Shown: piece by piece, positions 27,958-36,133 of the stretch
How the letters are laid out: each line of letters opens with the position of its first letter
Numbering within the stretch: the stretch's first letter is position 1
Assembly (NCBI GenBank): GCA_003140835.1
Contig: PLLA01000119.1
Location: forward strand, 29,180 to 93,179
DNA length: 64,000 nucleotides
Source of the DNA: Candidatus Tumulicola scandinaviensis
Lineage (GTDB): Bacteria; Vulcanimicrobiota; Vulcanimicrobiia; Vulcanimicrobiales; Vulcanimicrobiaceae
Direction: 5' to 3'
Program-made: the position numbers and the translations under genes
The notes under the pieces: generated by a model
Databases searched by the model: none
What the model was told of the DNA's origin: nothing
What the model saw: only the letters and a program-made list of their open reading frames with translations

Positions 27958-29166
27958 TCACGGCGTTAAGGAATAGACGTTTCCGTGGTGCTGATAGCCG
28001 GAACCATATGTCGTGCCGTACAGCGTGCCATCTGCTACGACCAGGCCCGCGTAAGGGCTTATGCCACTTCCGGTCCTGAAACTGTGCAGCACCGTCTCCT
28101 CGCCGCTCGTTGTGAGGCTGAAGACCACGCCGACATTTTTCACGCCGCCCATCAACGTCGTGCCGTAAAGCAGACCCTTAAAGTTAATCAGACCTGCGAT
28201 GGGTTGACTGCCGTCGCCTCCGGTGAAGTTGAAAACTGACCGTTCTCTTCCGAATGTCGTGATGCTGAAAACCGTACCGGCATATTGCGGGCCTGGGCCG
28301 TGTTGCGTCGTGCCGTAAAGCGCACCCCTGGTGTAAATCAAAGCACACGAAGGAAGCGTGCCATCGTTGGCGTTTGCCCCAAAGCTATAGAGCACGTGCT
28401 CCTTCCCCGCCGTGCTGATCATGAAGACGGTTCCGCGCTTATACTTACCGCCTTGGGTGGTCGTGCCGTAGAGCGTGCCGCCGACGTTGAGCAGGGCTGC
28501 TTGCGGATACAAGCCATCGTTAGTTTGCTTGCCGAAGCTATACAACAGACGTTCCGTGCCACTCGTCGTAATACTGAACACCGTGCCGCAGCCAGCATTC
28601 CCGCAGGGTAGCGCGCCGCCTTGATACGTCGTGCCGTATAGCGTGCCGTTGACGTCGATCAGGCTCGCGTAAGGCTGATCGCCGCCGTTTCCGGTGTAGG
28701 GGAAACTATAAAGCACCTTTTCCTTACCACCCCGTGTGATGCTGAAGACCGTACCGGAGTCATTTGCGCCTCCTTCGACCGTCGTGCCGTAAAGCGTGCC
28801 GTTGACGTCGAGAAGTCCCGCCACCGGTCCCGAGCCGTCGCCCGATCCGCCGAAACTGTGAAGCACGGTTTCCTCGCCGGTCTTGGCGACCGCAAACACC
28901 GTTCCAGCGTTGTTCGAACCGCCCATAATCGTCGTGCCGTAAAGCGTCCCCTTGACGACGATCAATCCCGCGTACGGATTCGTACCGTCGGCCGCCGATT
29001 TGCCGAACTCGTGGAGTATGTGGTACGCCTCACTCGCGCGCGATTGCTGCGGCGCCAACCCCGCCGGAGACACGCTAAGCGGGGGCTGCGATTCGCCGCA
29101 GCCCGCAAGCAATGCGGCAGCCGCACCGAGACTCAAGGCGTAGCGATTGGTAGCGAAGATACTCAT
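27958..29166 (-). CDS. GloVer-type tandem-repeat lipoprotein (seven repeats)
   Basis: Predicted lipoprotein (402 aa; lipobox LLAGC) made of tandem repeats of about 45-52 residues. Each unit reads roughly GTVFSIT..G.E..LYSFG....DG..P.A.L..VNGTLYGTT..GG. Seven LYGTT cores are present and the chain ends with a half-unit (GNVYSLTP), which would suit a closed seven-bladed propeller in which the last strand completes the first blade; that fold is inference. The ATG start has GAGGAG upstream. The repeats are also visible in DNA as recurring GTCGTGCCGTAAAGCGTGCC. Function unknown; related to the gene at 33032-34285. Confidence 0.85.
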   Translation of the reverse strand: MSIFATNRYALSLGAAAALLAGCGESQPPLSVSPAGLAPQQSRASEAYHILHEFGKSAADGTNPYAGLIVVKGTLYGTTIMGGSNNAGTVFAVAKTGEETVLHSFGGSGDGSGPVAGLLDVNGTLYGTTVEGGANDSGTVFSITRGGKEKVLYSFPYTGNGGDQPYASLIDVNGTLYGTTYQGGALPCGNAGCGTVFSITTSGTERLLYSFGKQTNDGLYPQAALLNVGGTLYGTTTQGGKYKRGTVFMISTAGKEHVLYSFGANANDGTLPSCALIYTRGALYGTTQHGPGPQYAGTVFSITTFGRERSVFNFTGGDGSQPIAGLINFKGLLYGTTLMGGVKNVGVVFSLTTSGEETVLHSFRTGSGISPYAGLVVADGTLYGTTYGSGYQHHGNVYSLTP

Positions 29167-29349
29167 TCGCGGGTCTCCTCGTAGCTAAACGATTTTGAAG
29201 ACGATTCGCGTTATGGGGACCCAGTCCCGGTTCGAAACCAAGCCAAGCGGCACGAACAGGTCTCTGCTACGGCGCGCTGAAGGTCGCGAATACGGTATCA
29301 GGCTCAGCGGTTTCATCGTTCGGTTAAGTTTGAATAGGTAGTGGTTGAA

Positions 29350-30270
29350 ATGATTTATTCACGACTGACACGCCCCGTAACAGTTCTCGGATGCGCAAGT
29401 CTGATTTCAGGATGCGCGGGACTTTCGCCAAGTGGGAGCGCCGGCGTAACGATGCCAGTAGTTCGTTCTTATGCAGTCGCACAGTTTAAATCATTTCACT
29501 ACACAGGAAAGCCGCAACGGTTTAAAGTCCCAAGTAGCGTAACGCAAGTCACGATCATTGCTGACGGCGCAGGGGGTGGAAGCGGCACGGGTTATGCGCC
29601 TGGCGGACGTGGCGGGCATGTTCATGCTATCGTGCCAGTGCAATCAAATGAAACGCTGTACGTTTACGTTGGCGGCGTTACGAATGGCAGCAGCGGCGGA
29701 TTTGACGGTGGTGGAAACGGCGAACAGTGGGGTTACTGCGGTGGTCCTTTCGGAGGTGGAGGTGCGACCGATGTGCGAGAGGGTGGGCAAAGTTTAGAAA
29801 ATCGCATTGTTGTTGCGGGCGGGGGAGGCGGCGCAGGTGGTGATTTGTGTAGCAACACCCAAGGCCAAGGTGGTCCAGGCGGAGCGCGTACGGGTGGTCG
29901 CGGCCAGGATGCTTCTGGCGTTGGCGCTGGAGACGGGGGAACTGGTGGTACGCAAACCCACGGTGGTTTGGGTGGGAAAGGCGGTAGTGGTTCTTCCGGA
30001 GACGGACAACGCGGAAAGCCTGGCAATGTAGGAGTTGGTGGTGCCGGAGGCAACGCGGTTTGCGATGGAAGATGCCCGGCCGGCGGCGGCGGTGGGGGTG
30101 GATATTATGGTGGTGGTGGCGGCGGCGGCGGTGGATATTATGGCGGCAGCGGCGGTGGCGGCGGCGGAGGATCCTCGTTTGTCGAAGCGAGTGCTAAAGG
30201 TTTTCGAATGTACCGAGGCTCGAAATACAACACGGGTAATGGTTACCTAACGATCGAGTGGCATCAGTGA
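29350..30270 (+). CDS. Glycine-rich lipoprotein with ALK/LTK-like glycine-rich domain
   Basis: Exported protein (306 aa) with a lipobox-like LISGC. A beta-rich start (TGKPQRFKVPSSVTQVTIIA) leads into long polyglycine segments with interspersed Tyr, Asn and Ser (for example GGGYYGGGGGGGGG), ending FVEASAKGF...GNGYLTIEW. This pattern resembles the glycine-rich domain first known from the ALK and LTK receptors and also found in bacterial surface proteins; residues between are typical (DGAGGGSGTGYAPGGRGG). ATG 29350 is preferred over GTG 29341. Codon use is AT-richer at third positions than in neighbouring genes, suggesting recent arrival. Confidence 0.7.
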   Translation: MIYSRLTRPVTVLGCASLISGCAGLSPSGSAGVTMPVVRSYAVAQFKSFHYTGKPQRFKVPSSVTQVTIIADGAGGGSGTGYAPGGRGGHVHAIVPVQSNETLYVYVGGVTNGSSGGFDGGGNGEQWGYCGGPFGGGGATDVREGGQSLENRIVVAGGGGGAGGDLCSNTQGQGGPGGARTGGRGQDASGVGAGDGGTGGTQTHGGLGGKGGSGSSGDGQRGKPGNVGVGGAGGNAVCDGRCPAGGGGGGGYYGGGGGGGGGYYGGSGGGGGGGSSFVEASAKGFRMYRGSKYNTGNGYLTIEWHQ

Positions 30271-30322
30271 CCTGTCTACATTAGGAAGGCCGCGTTACAC
30301 CAAGCTCTTTTTAAAGCAGCGG

Positions 30323-30649
30323 TTATTCCAGCGATGCCTTGACCATTCCGCGGCATAAGCTTACAAGTCTCAGCAGATTATACCAATGCCTCGGATGGGG
30401 CACGCGCGCTCCGGCACGAAAGCGGGAGCACACCGTGAGCGAAAGATCCGTCGCCTTGGCGATTTCCGCGAGAGTGAAGGCGTCGAGCTTCGGCACGATC
30501 TCGCGCAAGAACCACGCGGCATCGCGATCGCCGCCGCTTCTGCAGCGCGTCCATTTACGATTGCGGCGATGCAGCTCGGCATTAGCTTCGCCGCGCTTGC
30601 GCCTGGCGCGATCGCTCGCGCGCGGATCGTGGGCTAGGTTTAGGTCTCG
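30323..30649 (-). pseudogene. Remnant of a gene ending in a helix-turn-helix domain
   Basis: A minus-strand frame is open from a stop near 30650 to 30323 but has no convincing start until a TTG at 30508. It reads a basic helical stretch (ARRKRGEANAELHRRN), then DAAWFLREIVPKLDAFTLAE and IAKATDLSLTVCSRFRAG followed by RVPHPRHW. The second half is a clear helix-turn-helix. The order basic region, REIVPKL, HTH, PHPRHW looks like the C-terminal part of a larger DNA-binding protein that I cannot name with certainty. The N-terminal part is missing, so it is called a fragment. Confidence 0.55.
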
Positions 30650-30664
30650 TCACCGATCTTGCGA

Positions 30665-32158
30665 CTAGTAGTCGATCTCGGGCCCGGGGCTTTGCACCGA
30701 CATGCACGTCTGATAGTCCGAGGGCTCAGGGATCTTTGTAAACTTTGTCGGCTGCTGCGAGTAGTTGAAAACGTCATCGTAGGCGTCGGCGCGCTTATCG
30801 TCCAGGCCCAGCGTAAACGTCGGCCCGAGGAAGGTCTTCTCGATAAAATGCAACGCTGATGCCGTTTCATGCTGCGAATGCGAAATGTAATGCTGCTTGG
30901 CGTACGGAGAGATGATAATCAGCGGTGTTCGGTATCCAAGGCCCTCATAGGCGCCTGTTACGGGGTTCTGGTATTGCGGCGGAACGACGTGGTCAAAGAA
31001 GCCGCCCCACTCATCCCAGCTAATTATGATCGCCGTACTATTCCAATAAGAACTCTTGCCGATCGCGTTCACAATCGCAGTTATCCATGCCGGGCCGCAG
31101 TCCCCCGCTTTTGCACCTGGGTGGTCGGACGCACCTTCGTGTGGCATTACCCATGACACTTGCGCAAGATTGTTATGCGCGATGTCGGTAAGCACTAGCG
31201 TATCTGGTGTGACGATGTTGTTTTCGTCCGGTCCATAGCGCACCGCCTTGATCGAGTCAAACGCGTCCAGCCAATCAGAATCGTACTTATTGAAGCCAGA
31301 CGAGTTTTGCCGCGGCTCCGATGGTGGAGGAGTCGGCTGCTTGTACCATCGCCACGAAACCTTCGCGGCGTCGAGCCCCTTCGCGATGCTGGTAATGGTA
31401 TAGCACGGATTTGGTCCCTTGACCTCATGTCCGAAGATCGCCGGAAACGTCGGAGGACGCGCCTGCCCGTATTTCAGGTAAAATTCAAACGGCGGACTAC
31501 TCGGATCTTTCGGTGCGTCGCAGCCCCAAGGCATCACGCTCGGGACCTCGGAAGCGTGGTTTTCCTGCCCGGCGACAAGTTCCAGGTGCTGCCCGTAACT
31601 CGGGCCGTTGTCCGACGCAAAGTTATCGTCACCGAGAGTATATCGTGACGCCATTGTCCAGTACGGCTGAATTTCGGATTTTGGAACATATGTGAAGGGA
31701 AACTTATAGTAGGATGATCCGTAAAATATCCAACACTTGGGTTCGTTGACCCAGTTGTACACCCATTTCTTGCACTCTCCAGTTGTCTCGTGATTGGCAA
31801 CCATTAGGTTCCATCCGTCATTCTTGCCGCCATCGTAGTCTTCGAGGAAATCATAGTGATAGTGAGGTATATCAAGCGTTAGGACGATGGAGTGCGCTTC
31901 TAGGGTGTACTTCTTGCCGTGGCCGTAGCCGTACGTCGCCGTGTTGGCACCGGGAAAACCGTAGAAGAGGTTATCGAAACTTCTGTTCTCCTGCATGATT
32001 ATGACGATGTGCGTAATCGGTGACGAACTTGAGTGCCGACGCGCGAAGAGACTCGTCGATGCGTCGGGGACGAGGTTGTGCGTGGAGGACGCTGAGTTGC
32101 AGGCCGCGGCCAGCGCCAGGGCGGCCAGCCCTAGGACAATAAAAACGTATCGCTTCAT
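30665..32158 (-). CDS. AcpA/phospholipase C-type phosphoesterase, lipoprotein
   Basis: Extracytoplasmic phosphoesterase (497 aa) of the PF04185-type family that includes phospholipases C and AcpA acid phosphatase. Lipobox ALAAAC. Seen: Glu-Asn metal ligands in MQENRSFDNLF, a likely nucleophile Ser in NGPSYG and Asp-Glu metal ligands in ISWDEWGG, matching the AcpA arrangement. Conserved closing TPLIIISPYAK and HETASALHFIE are present. ATG follows GGAG. This is one of four paralogues in the window (also 44590, 48048, 49509). Whether the substrate is a phospholipid or another phosphomonoester is open. Confidence 0.9.
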   Translation of the reverse strand: MKRYVFIVLGLAALALAAACNSASSTHNLVPDASTSLFARRHSSSSPITHIVIIMQENRSFDNLFYGFPGANTATYGYGHGKKYTLEAHSIVLTLDIPHYHYDFLEDYDGGKNDGWNLMVANHETTGECKKWVYNWVNEPKCWIFYGSSYYKFPFTYVPKSEIQPYWTMASRYTLGDDNFASDNGPSYGQHLELVAGQENHASEVPSVMPWGCDAPKDPSSPPFEFYLKYGQARPPTFPAIFGHEVKGPNPCYTITSIAKGLDAAKVSWRWYKQPTPPPSEPRQNSSGFNKYDSDWLDAFDSIKAVRYGPDENNIVTPDTLVLTDIAHNNLAQVSWVMPHEGASDHPGAKAGDCGPAWITAIVNAIGKSSYWNSTAIIISWDEWGGFFDHVVPPQYQNPVTGAYEGLGYRTPLIIISPYAKQHYISHSQHETASALHFIEKTFLGPTFTLGLDDKRADAYDDVFNYSQQPTKFTKIPEPSDYQTCMSVQSPGPEIDY

Positions 32159-32256
32159 GATACTCCGTCCGCGGTGCAGGTTCGTCCGATCATTTGGCGT
32201 GCGATAACAGAACCCCCCTCGCGATTAAGCCAGCCCTGCGCCCTCTAAGCGAGTCC

Positions 32257-32517
32257 TCAGTTGTCTCCCATCGCCTTGGGTGTGATATCCGGGTTTAGGC
32301 GTCGGGGAGCGGCGGTATCAATCGTTCTAAGCGCCTCTTCGATCTTAACGATGGTCGAGACATGCGGTGTCACCCCTTGGTTGACGAACGCCTGAAGCTT
32401 GGAGCGCGCAACACCGCTCATGCGAGCGATTCGCTTGATTCCAGCGGCCCCCACCGCCGCACGCAAGGCGTTGAACTGCTCTTCGGGGTTTCGGACGACA
32501 GAAGGGAAGCTCGCCAA
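32257..32517 (-). CDS. Small helix-turn-helix DNA-binding protein
   Basis: An 86-residue protein with a Cro/XRE-like helix-turn-helix (about 22-62: IKRIARMSGVARSKLQAFVN, then TPHVSTIVKIEEAL). It lies between the phosphoesterase and repeat copy B, 98 bp upstream of the former in its transcription direction, so it may be co-transcribed with it or regulate it. Could be a chromosomal repressor or a lone antitoxin-like regulator; no toxin partner is seen next to it. Confidence 0.7.
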   Translation of the reverse strand: MASFPSVVRNPEEQFNALRAAVGAAGIKRIARMSGVARSKLQAFVNQGVTPHVSTIVKIEEALRTIDTAAPRRLNPDITPKAMGDN

Positions 32518-32620
32518 GCGAACGCAAAAGCCTGACCTACTGGGGTTCAGATTTCAAGAGCGCAGGGATCCAGTTTCTTGCGAGCGCTTACACCCTGCAC
32601 GTCACGATACACCTGCTACG

Positions 32621-32780
32621 CCCATGCATCGCGTTGCGATGCTAAAAGCCCTTATACCATATAGCGTTTTCGACGCCGTGGGGTTTTTGCAAACGCGATT
32701 GCAAAGTTTGCACGAGCCGCGCGCGAGGCCGGCCGATCATGAGATATGCGAGAAAACCCTTATGTTGCAAGGGTTTTCGA
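32621..32780 (+). repeat. Interspersed intergenic repeat, copy B
   Basis: Plus-orientation copy of the element at 34641-34800. Landmarks: CCATGCATCG at the left, CCCTTATACCATATAGCG then TTTTCGACGC, TTTTTGCAAACGCGATTGC, GCGCGAGGCCGGCCGATC, and a second CCCTTAT at 32757-32763. The right end differs from copy C after this point. It lies about 250 bp beyond the 3' end of GloVer gene 2. Confidence 0.8.
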
Positions 32781-32970
32781 GTGCAGCGGCGAGAACTGCG
32801 ACGGCGCAGCAACGCCGCGACAGACGCCCTCGGCAGCAATCCACGTTCCGGCAACAACGATACCTTCGTGATAGGCGTCACTTCGTGGCTGCTGCTTTTG
32901 CATCGCGGCAGTTACTGCCAAGAGGCTTTGACCTGGTCGGCTCATTTTGAAAAATTTCCTAAACAGTTGA

Positions 32971-33002
32971 AAAGTAAAGAACGCCCCATGAGGAGCGTTC
33001 TT
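32971..33002 (-). terminator. Intrinsic terminator of GloVer gene 2
   Basis: Minus strand: AAGAACGCTCC, 4-nt loop, GGGGCGTTCTT (11 pairs, one G-T wobble), running into TACTTTTC. It lies 29 bp past the stop of the minus-strand gene ending at 33032. A standard Rho-independent terminator. Confidence 0.85.
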
Positions 33003-33031
33003 GCGCCAGAATGAGTTTTAGCGAAGTGGCT

Positions 33032-34285
33032 CTAGGGCGTTAGCGCGAATACCGTTCCGTCGTTGGAAGCTCCACCCACATTTGTTGTGCCATAAAGCGC
33101 GCCCCCGACGTTAATCAGACCCGCTTCGGGGTTTGCTCCATCGGAGCCGCCGCGAAAGCTATAGACCACGGCATATACTCCACTCGGCGTGATGCTGTAA
33201 ACCGTACCGAGGTTGTTTGTGCCGCCGCTTGACGTCGTGCCGTATAGTACTTTATTAACCATGAGTAAGCTGCCGTACTGCGGGCTTGAACCATCCTGGC
33301 CGCCGAAGAAACTGTGCAGTACCGTCTCGGTCCCGTTCAGGGTTACCTTGAATATGGTACCCTTGTTTGCCGGATAGCCACCGCCGGCCGTCGTGCCGTA
33401 GAGCGCGCCTCCCACCTTGATCAATCCGCTCGATGGGTTTGAACCGTCAGGGCCGCCTTTGAAGCTGTAAAGCACCGTCTCCGTGCCGGATGGCGTGATG
33501 CTGAAGACGGTGCCCACATCATGCGTACCGCCGGAGTACGTAGTGCCGTAGAGCGTGCCATTGACCTCGAGGAGGTCTCCTTGAGGACTTGCGCCGTCTG
33601 TGCCGCTGCCGAATGAGTGTAGAAGCGTTTCGGAGCCAGACGACGTGATGCTATAAACCGTCCCTCCGCCGCCAGATGTTCCCTGGTAAATTCCGCCTCC
33701 ATCCGTTGTGCCGTAAAGCGTGCCGTTCACGCCGATTAATCCGCCCAATGGGAAACTGCCGTCCACGCTGCTTTTGCCAAAACTGTGCAAGACGGTCTCA
33801 TTGCCTGACGAGCTGATCCGATATACGGTGCCGCAGCCGTTGCAGCCGTTACCCATTCCACCGGAGTTCGTCGTGCCATAGCCCGACGTCGTTAAGCCCG
33901 CAAAAGGGTATGCTCCGTCCGAGCCTGCACCAAAGACGTGTACAACCGCTTCCGATCCCGACGTGGTGACGCTAAAGACGGTTCCATAGCTATTTGATAC
34001 ACCTCCCAAGCGCGTCGTGCCGTAGAGCGCGCCCCGCATGTATCGCAAGGTTGACAGAGGATGGGCGCCATCACCGCCGCCCTTAAAGCTATACAAAGCG
34101 CTTTCGCTTGCCTGAAGCCGACGTAGCGTGCTTGACGGCGATCCGCCGCCTTGTCCTAAAGCGTACGCGCCGGATGGCACCGCCTGCGTTCCTTGTGGGC
34201 CGCCGCAAGCGGCCAGCACGAGGGCTACTGACAATACCGCTGAGGAGCGTACGGCCGCAGCGGTATGTAGAGCGGATAGTCTCAC
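33032..34285 (-). CDS. GloVer-type tandem-repeat lipoprotein (seven repeats)
   Basis: Predicted lipoprotein (417 aa), paralogue of the protein at 27958-29166. The frame is open to 34645, but GTG 34283-34285, preceded by GAGGGGAG, starts a signal peptide with lipobox LVLAAC; the upstream residues are not protein-like. Seven GTT..GG cores (one degenerate, SGYGTTNSGG) each preceded by a VF/VYSIT..G.E.VLYSF strand, ending in the half-unit GTVFALTP. Seven-bladed propeller closure is inferred. Flanked by directly oriented interspersed repeats B (3' side) and C (5' side). Confidence 0.85.
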   Translation of the reverse strand: MRLSALHTAAAVRSSAVLSVALVLAACGGPQGTQAVPSGAYALGQGGGSPSSTLRRLQASESALYSFKGGGDGAHPLSTLRYMRGALYGTTRLGGVSNSYGTVFSVTTSGSEAVVHVFGAGSDGAYPFAGLTTSGYGTTNSGGMGNGCNGCGTVYRISSSGNETVLHSFGKSSVDGSFPLGGLIGVNGTLYGTTDGGGIYQGTSGGGGTVYSITSSGSETLLHSFGSGTDGASPQGDLLEVNGTLYGTTYSGGTHDVGTVFSITPSGTETVLYSFKGGPDGSNPSSGLIKVGGALYGTTAGGGYPANKGTIFKVTLNGTETVLHSFFGGQDGSSPQYGSLLMVNKVLYGTTSSGGTNNLGTVYSITPSGVYAVVYSFRGGSDGANPEAGLINVGGALYGTTNVGGASNDGTVFALTP

Positions 34286-34640
34286 GAGATCGATTCTCCC
34301 CTCTCTCTTCGAGCAACAACTTAACCGCTCGTGTAGGCCGGAGCGGCGAAACGGATTCTTCGCGTTGGAAGGGGCGCGCCCTGTCCGTGCGCGCTCCTCA
34401 CGCGGCTGCTGATCGCCGGCCGACGCAAGGATCGTGGCATCGGAAGGCCCCATTTCGTACAGTACGTTTAGGAGTTGTAAGTTCGAGCCGTTTAAGCGGT
34501 TCGACCGTCGCAGCCAAGGCCCCGGGGCATAGCTAAAACCCCTTCGCAGCCCAGCAGCCACGCCAGCGATCGTGGCGCCAATGCAGTCGCGAGCACTACG
34601 GCTTGACGCATGGAGCATGCGCCTCGATGCAGACGCCATG

Positions 34641-34800
34641 ACCATGCATCGCCAGGCCTAGCTAAAAAGCCTTATACTATATAGCGTTTTCGACGCATGG
34701 CGGTTTTTGCAAAAGCGATTGCAAAGTTCGCACGAGCCGCGCGCGAGGCCGGCCGATCGCGCGATATGCGAGACAACCCTTATTTTACAGCGTTTTTGCG
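34641..34800 (+). repeat. Interspersed intergenic repeat, copy C
   Basis: Same element as copies A and B. In this copy the terminal direct repeat is clearest: CCTTATACTATATAGCG then TTTT at 34670-34690, and CCTTATTTTACAGCGTTTTT at about 34778-34797, about 107 bp apart. Lies 356 bp upstream of the GloVer gene 2 start. Confidence 0.8.
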
Positions 34801-35035
34801 CGAGGAGCCCTGCCGGCGGCTTGTCGACTGGGGGCCCGGAATTACCCCCTTAACCCTATGCCCGGGCCGCGGCTTAAGGGGATAGGAGTTGGGCGTCTTT
34901 GAAACGACGCCCCCTCCCGGCGGCTGAGCTCTAAGCATCCGGGCCGCCGCGTTCCAAGCGCAACGCGTTAAGCGCTGCGGTCTAAACCGCGAGTCTGCTG
35001 CGAGCTAAGCTTCCGCGCTGCGAGGCTCTCGCAGG

Positions 35036-35074
35036 TGCAATGGCGCCACGATCGGCGGCGTGGCTGCGGGGCGG
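35036..35074 (+). repeat. 39-nt exact repeat, copy 2
   Basis: Identical to 27825-27863, same orientation, containing the GCCACG/CGTGGC hairpin. Lies about 240 bp to the right of repeat copy C. Confidence 0.8.
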
Positions 35075-35209
35075 CTAGGAGTCCGGGATTGTTATGCGCC
35101 GCCATTACCAACGCGGCTCGGCTGCCGTGATCCGACATACTGTCGATTCCGGCGCACTCTGGCATGAATCGGCCTCACCTAGGCGAATCCGAGCGGTGGA
35201 GCTCGGAAC

Positions 35210-36133
35210 ATGAAGCGTTTTTCTCTCGTCTGGGGCGTACTTCTCCTCGCCGCCCTGACCGGATGTTCGCGTCCGGTCGGCTTCGCGATGCCCGCGTCGC
35301 CACAGACTCCGGCCTTCAAACAAACGGCCCGCGTGCATCATTCGCAGCAGCAGTTCATCTATGTTGCCGGTGCCGGCGAGATCTGGGTTTATCCCGAACA
35401 CCCGAACGCGCCGCCCGTCGAGACCATCAGCGACGGGGTCAACGACCCCTACGGGCTCTACGTCGACGCCGCCAAGAACCTCTACGTTGCAAACTACGGC
35501 AACAGCACGGTGACGGTCTATCCTCCGGGCGAACTCGCGCCGTCGGCAACGTACTCCGAGGGTCTCAGTCGTCCCCTGTATCCAATCGAAGACCGTAACG
35601 GTAATGTTCTCGTGACGAACGCCCCCAGCGGCGGTCATGGCACTGTGGTCGAATACGTCGGCGGCGATTCGAATAACGCCAAAACGATTTCGACGATCGG
35701 CACGGAAGCCGACGGCATCGACCTCGATCGTAGCGGCAACCTGTACGTCGCTTACCGTAACGAAAACGGAATTGGCGGCATCGAGAAATATGATTCGGAC
35801 TACACGAACGGTCGAAGCCTCGGAATTGCGCTGGACCAACCGGAGGGTCTGATCGTTACGCGCGGCGGCAAGGTTCTCGTTCTTGAAACCGGACGTTTGA
35901 ACCGCCTCGAGGAGTTTCCGCGCAACAGCACGTCCCCCGACTTCGTCATCAACGTCCCCGGAACGCCCGTTGAACTGGCGATCACGCAGAGCGAAGATCG
36001 CATCTTCGTCTCGACGTTGTCGGGATCGGTGTACACGACACGCTATCCGCTCGCGAGCATCAATCTCACGCAGGAAATCTTCGCCGGCTACGCCGTGCAG
36101 GGAGTCGCGTTGACCAATGGCCAGCACTTCTAG
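35210..36133 (+). CDS. NHL/SMP-30-like propeller lipoprotein
   Basis: Lipoprotein (307 aa; lipobox AALTGC). Repeats of about 40-45 residues carry the propeller pattern GLYVDAAKNLYVANY, GIDLDRSGNLYVAY, and VTVYPPG or FPRNS tags. No catalytic motif is visible, so a binding or scaffold role is possible. The stop lies inside the next gene, which starts 17 bp earlier (ATG 36117). The two are therefore translationally coupled and probably exported together. Confidence 0.72.
   Translation: MKRFSLVWGVLLLAALTGCSRPVGFAMPASPQTPAFKQTARVHHSQQQFIYVAGAGEIWVYPEHPNAPPVETISDGVNDPYGLYVDAAKNLYVANYGNSTVTVYPPGELAPSATYSEGLSRPLYPIEDRNGNVLVTNAPSGGHGTVVEYVGGDSNNAKTISTIGTEADGIDLDRSGNLYVAYRNENGIGGIEKYDSDYTNGRSLGIALDQPEGLIVTRGGKVLVLETGRLNRLEEFPRNSTSPDFVINVPGTPVELAITQSEDRIFVSTLSGSVYTTRYPLASINLTQEIFAGYAVQGVALTNGQHF

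Larger units (their letters stand above)
32518..33031. other. Intergenic region with repeat copy B
   Basis: No gene is supported. It holds interspersed repeat copy B (32621-32780) and, at the right end, the terminator of GloVer gene 2. Between 32781 and 32970 nothing recognisable is seen. Confidence 0.65.
34286..35209. other. Long intergenic region with repeat copy C and secA-tail-like sequence
   Basis: No gene is supported over 924 bp. 34286-34640: leader of GloVer gene 2, nothing recognised. 34641-34800: repeat copy C. 34863-34881: exact match to the end of secA, followed by a diverged match to the sequence after secA (AAGGGGATAGGA ... GAAACGACGCCCCCTCC). 35036-35074: 39-nt exact repeat. 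A 62-codon frame at 34697-34885 lies in the repeats and is not accepted. Confidence 0.65.

Noticed and set aside
28000-29000. Regular about 150-bp spaced repeats, CRISPR-like at first sight
   Set aside because: They are in frame within a coding gene, vary in the core and encode the GloVer protein repeat.
34697-34885. 62-codon plus-strand frame
   Set aside because: Lies wholly in the interspersed repeat and the secA-tail-like sequence; the other repeat copies do not keep the frame.
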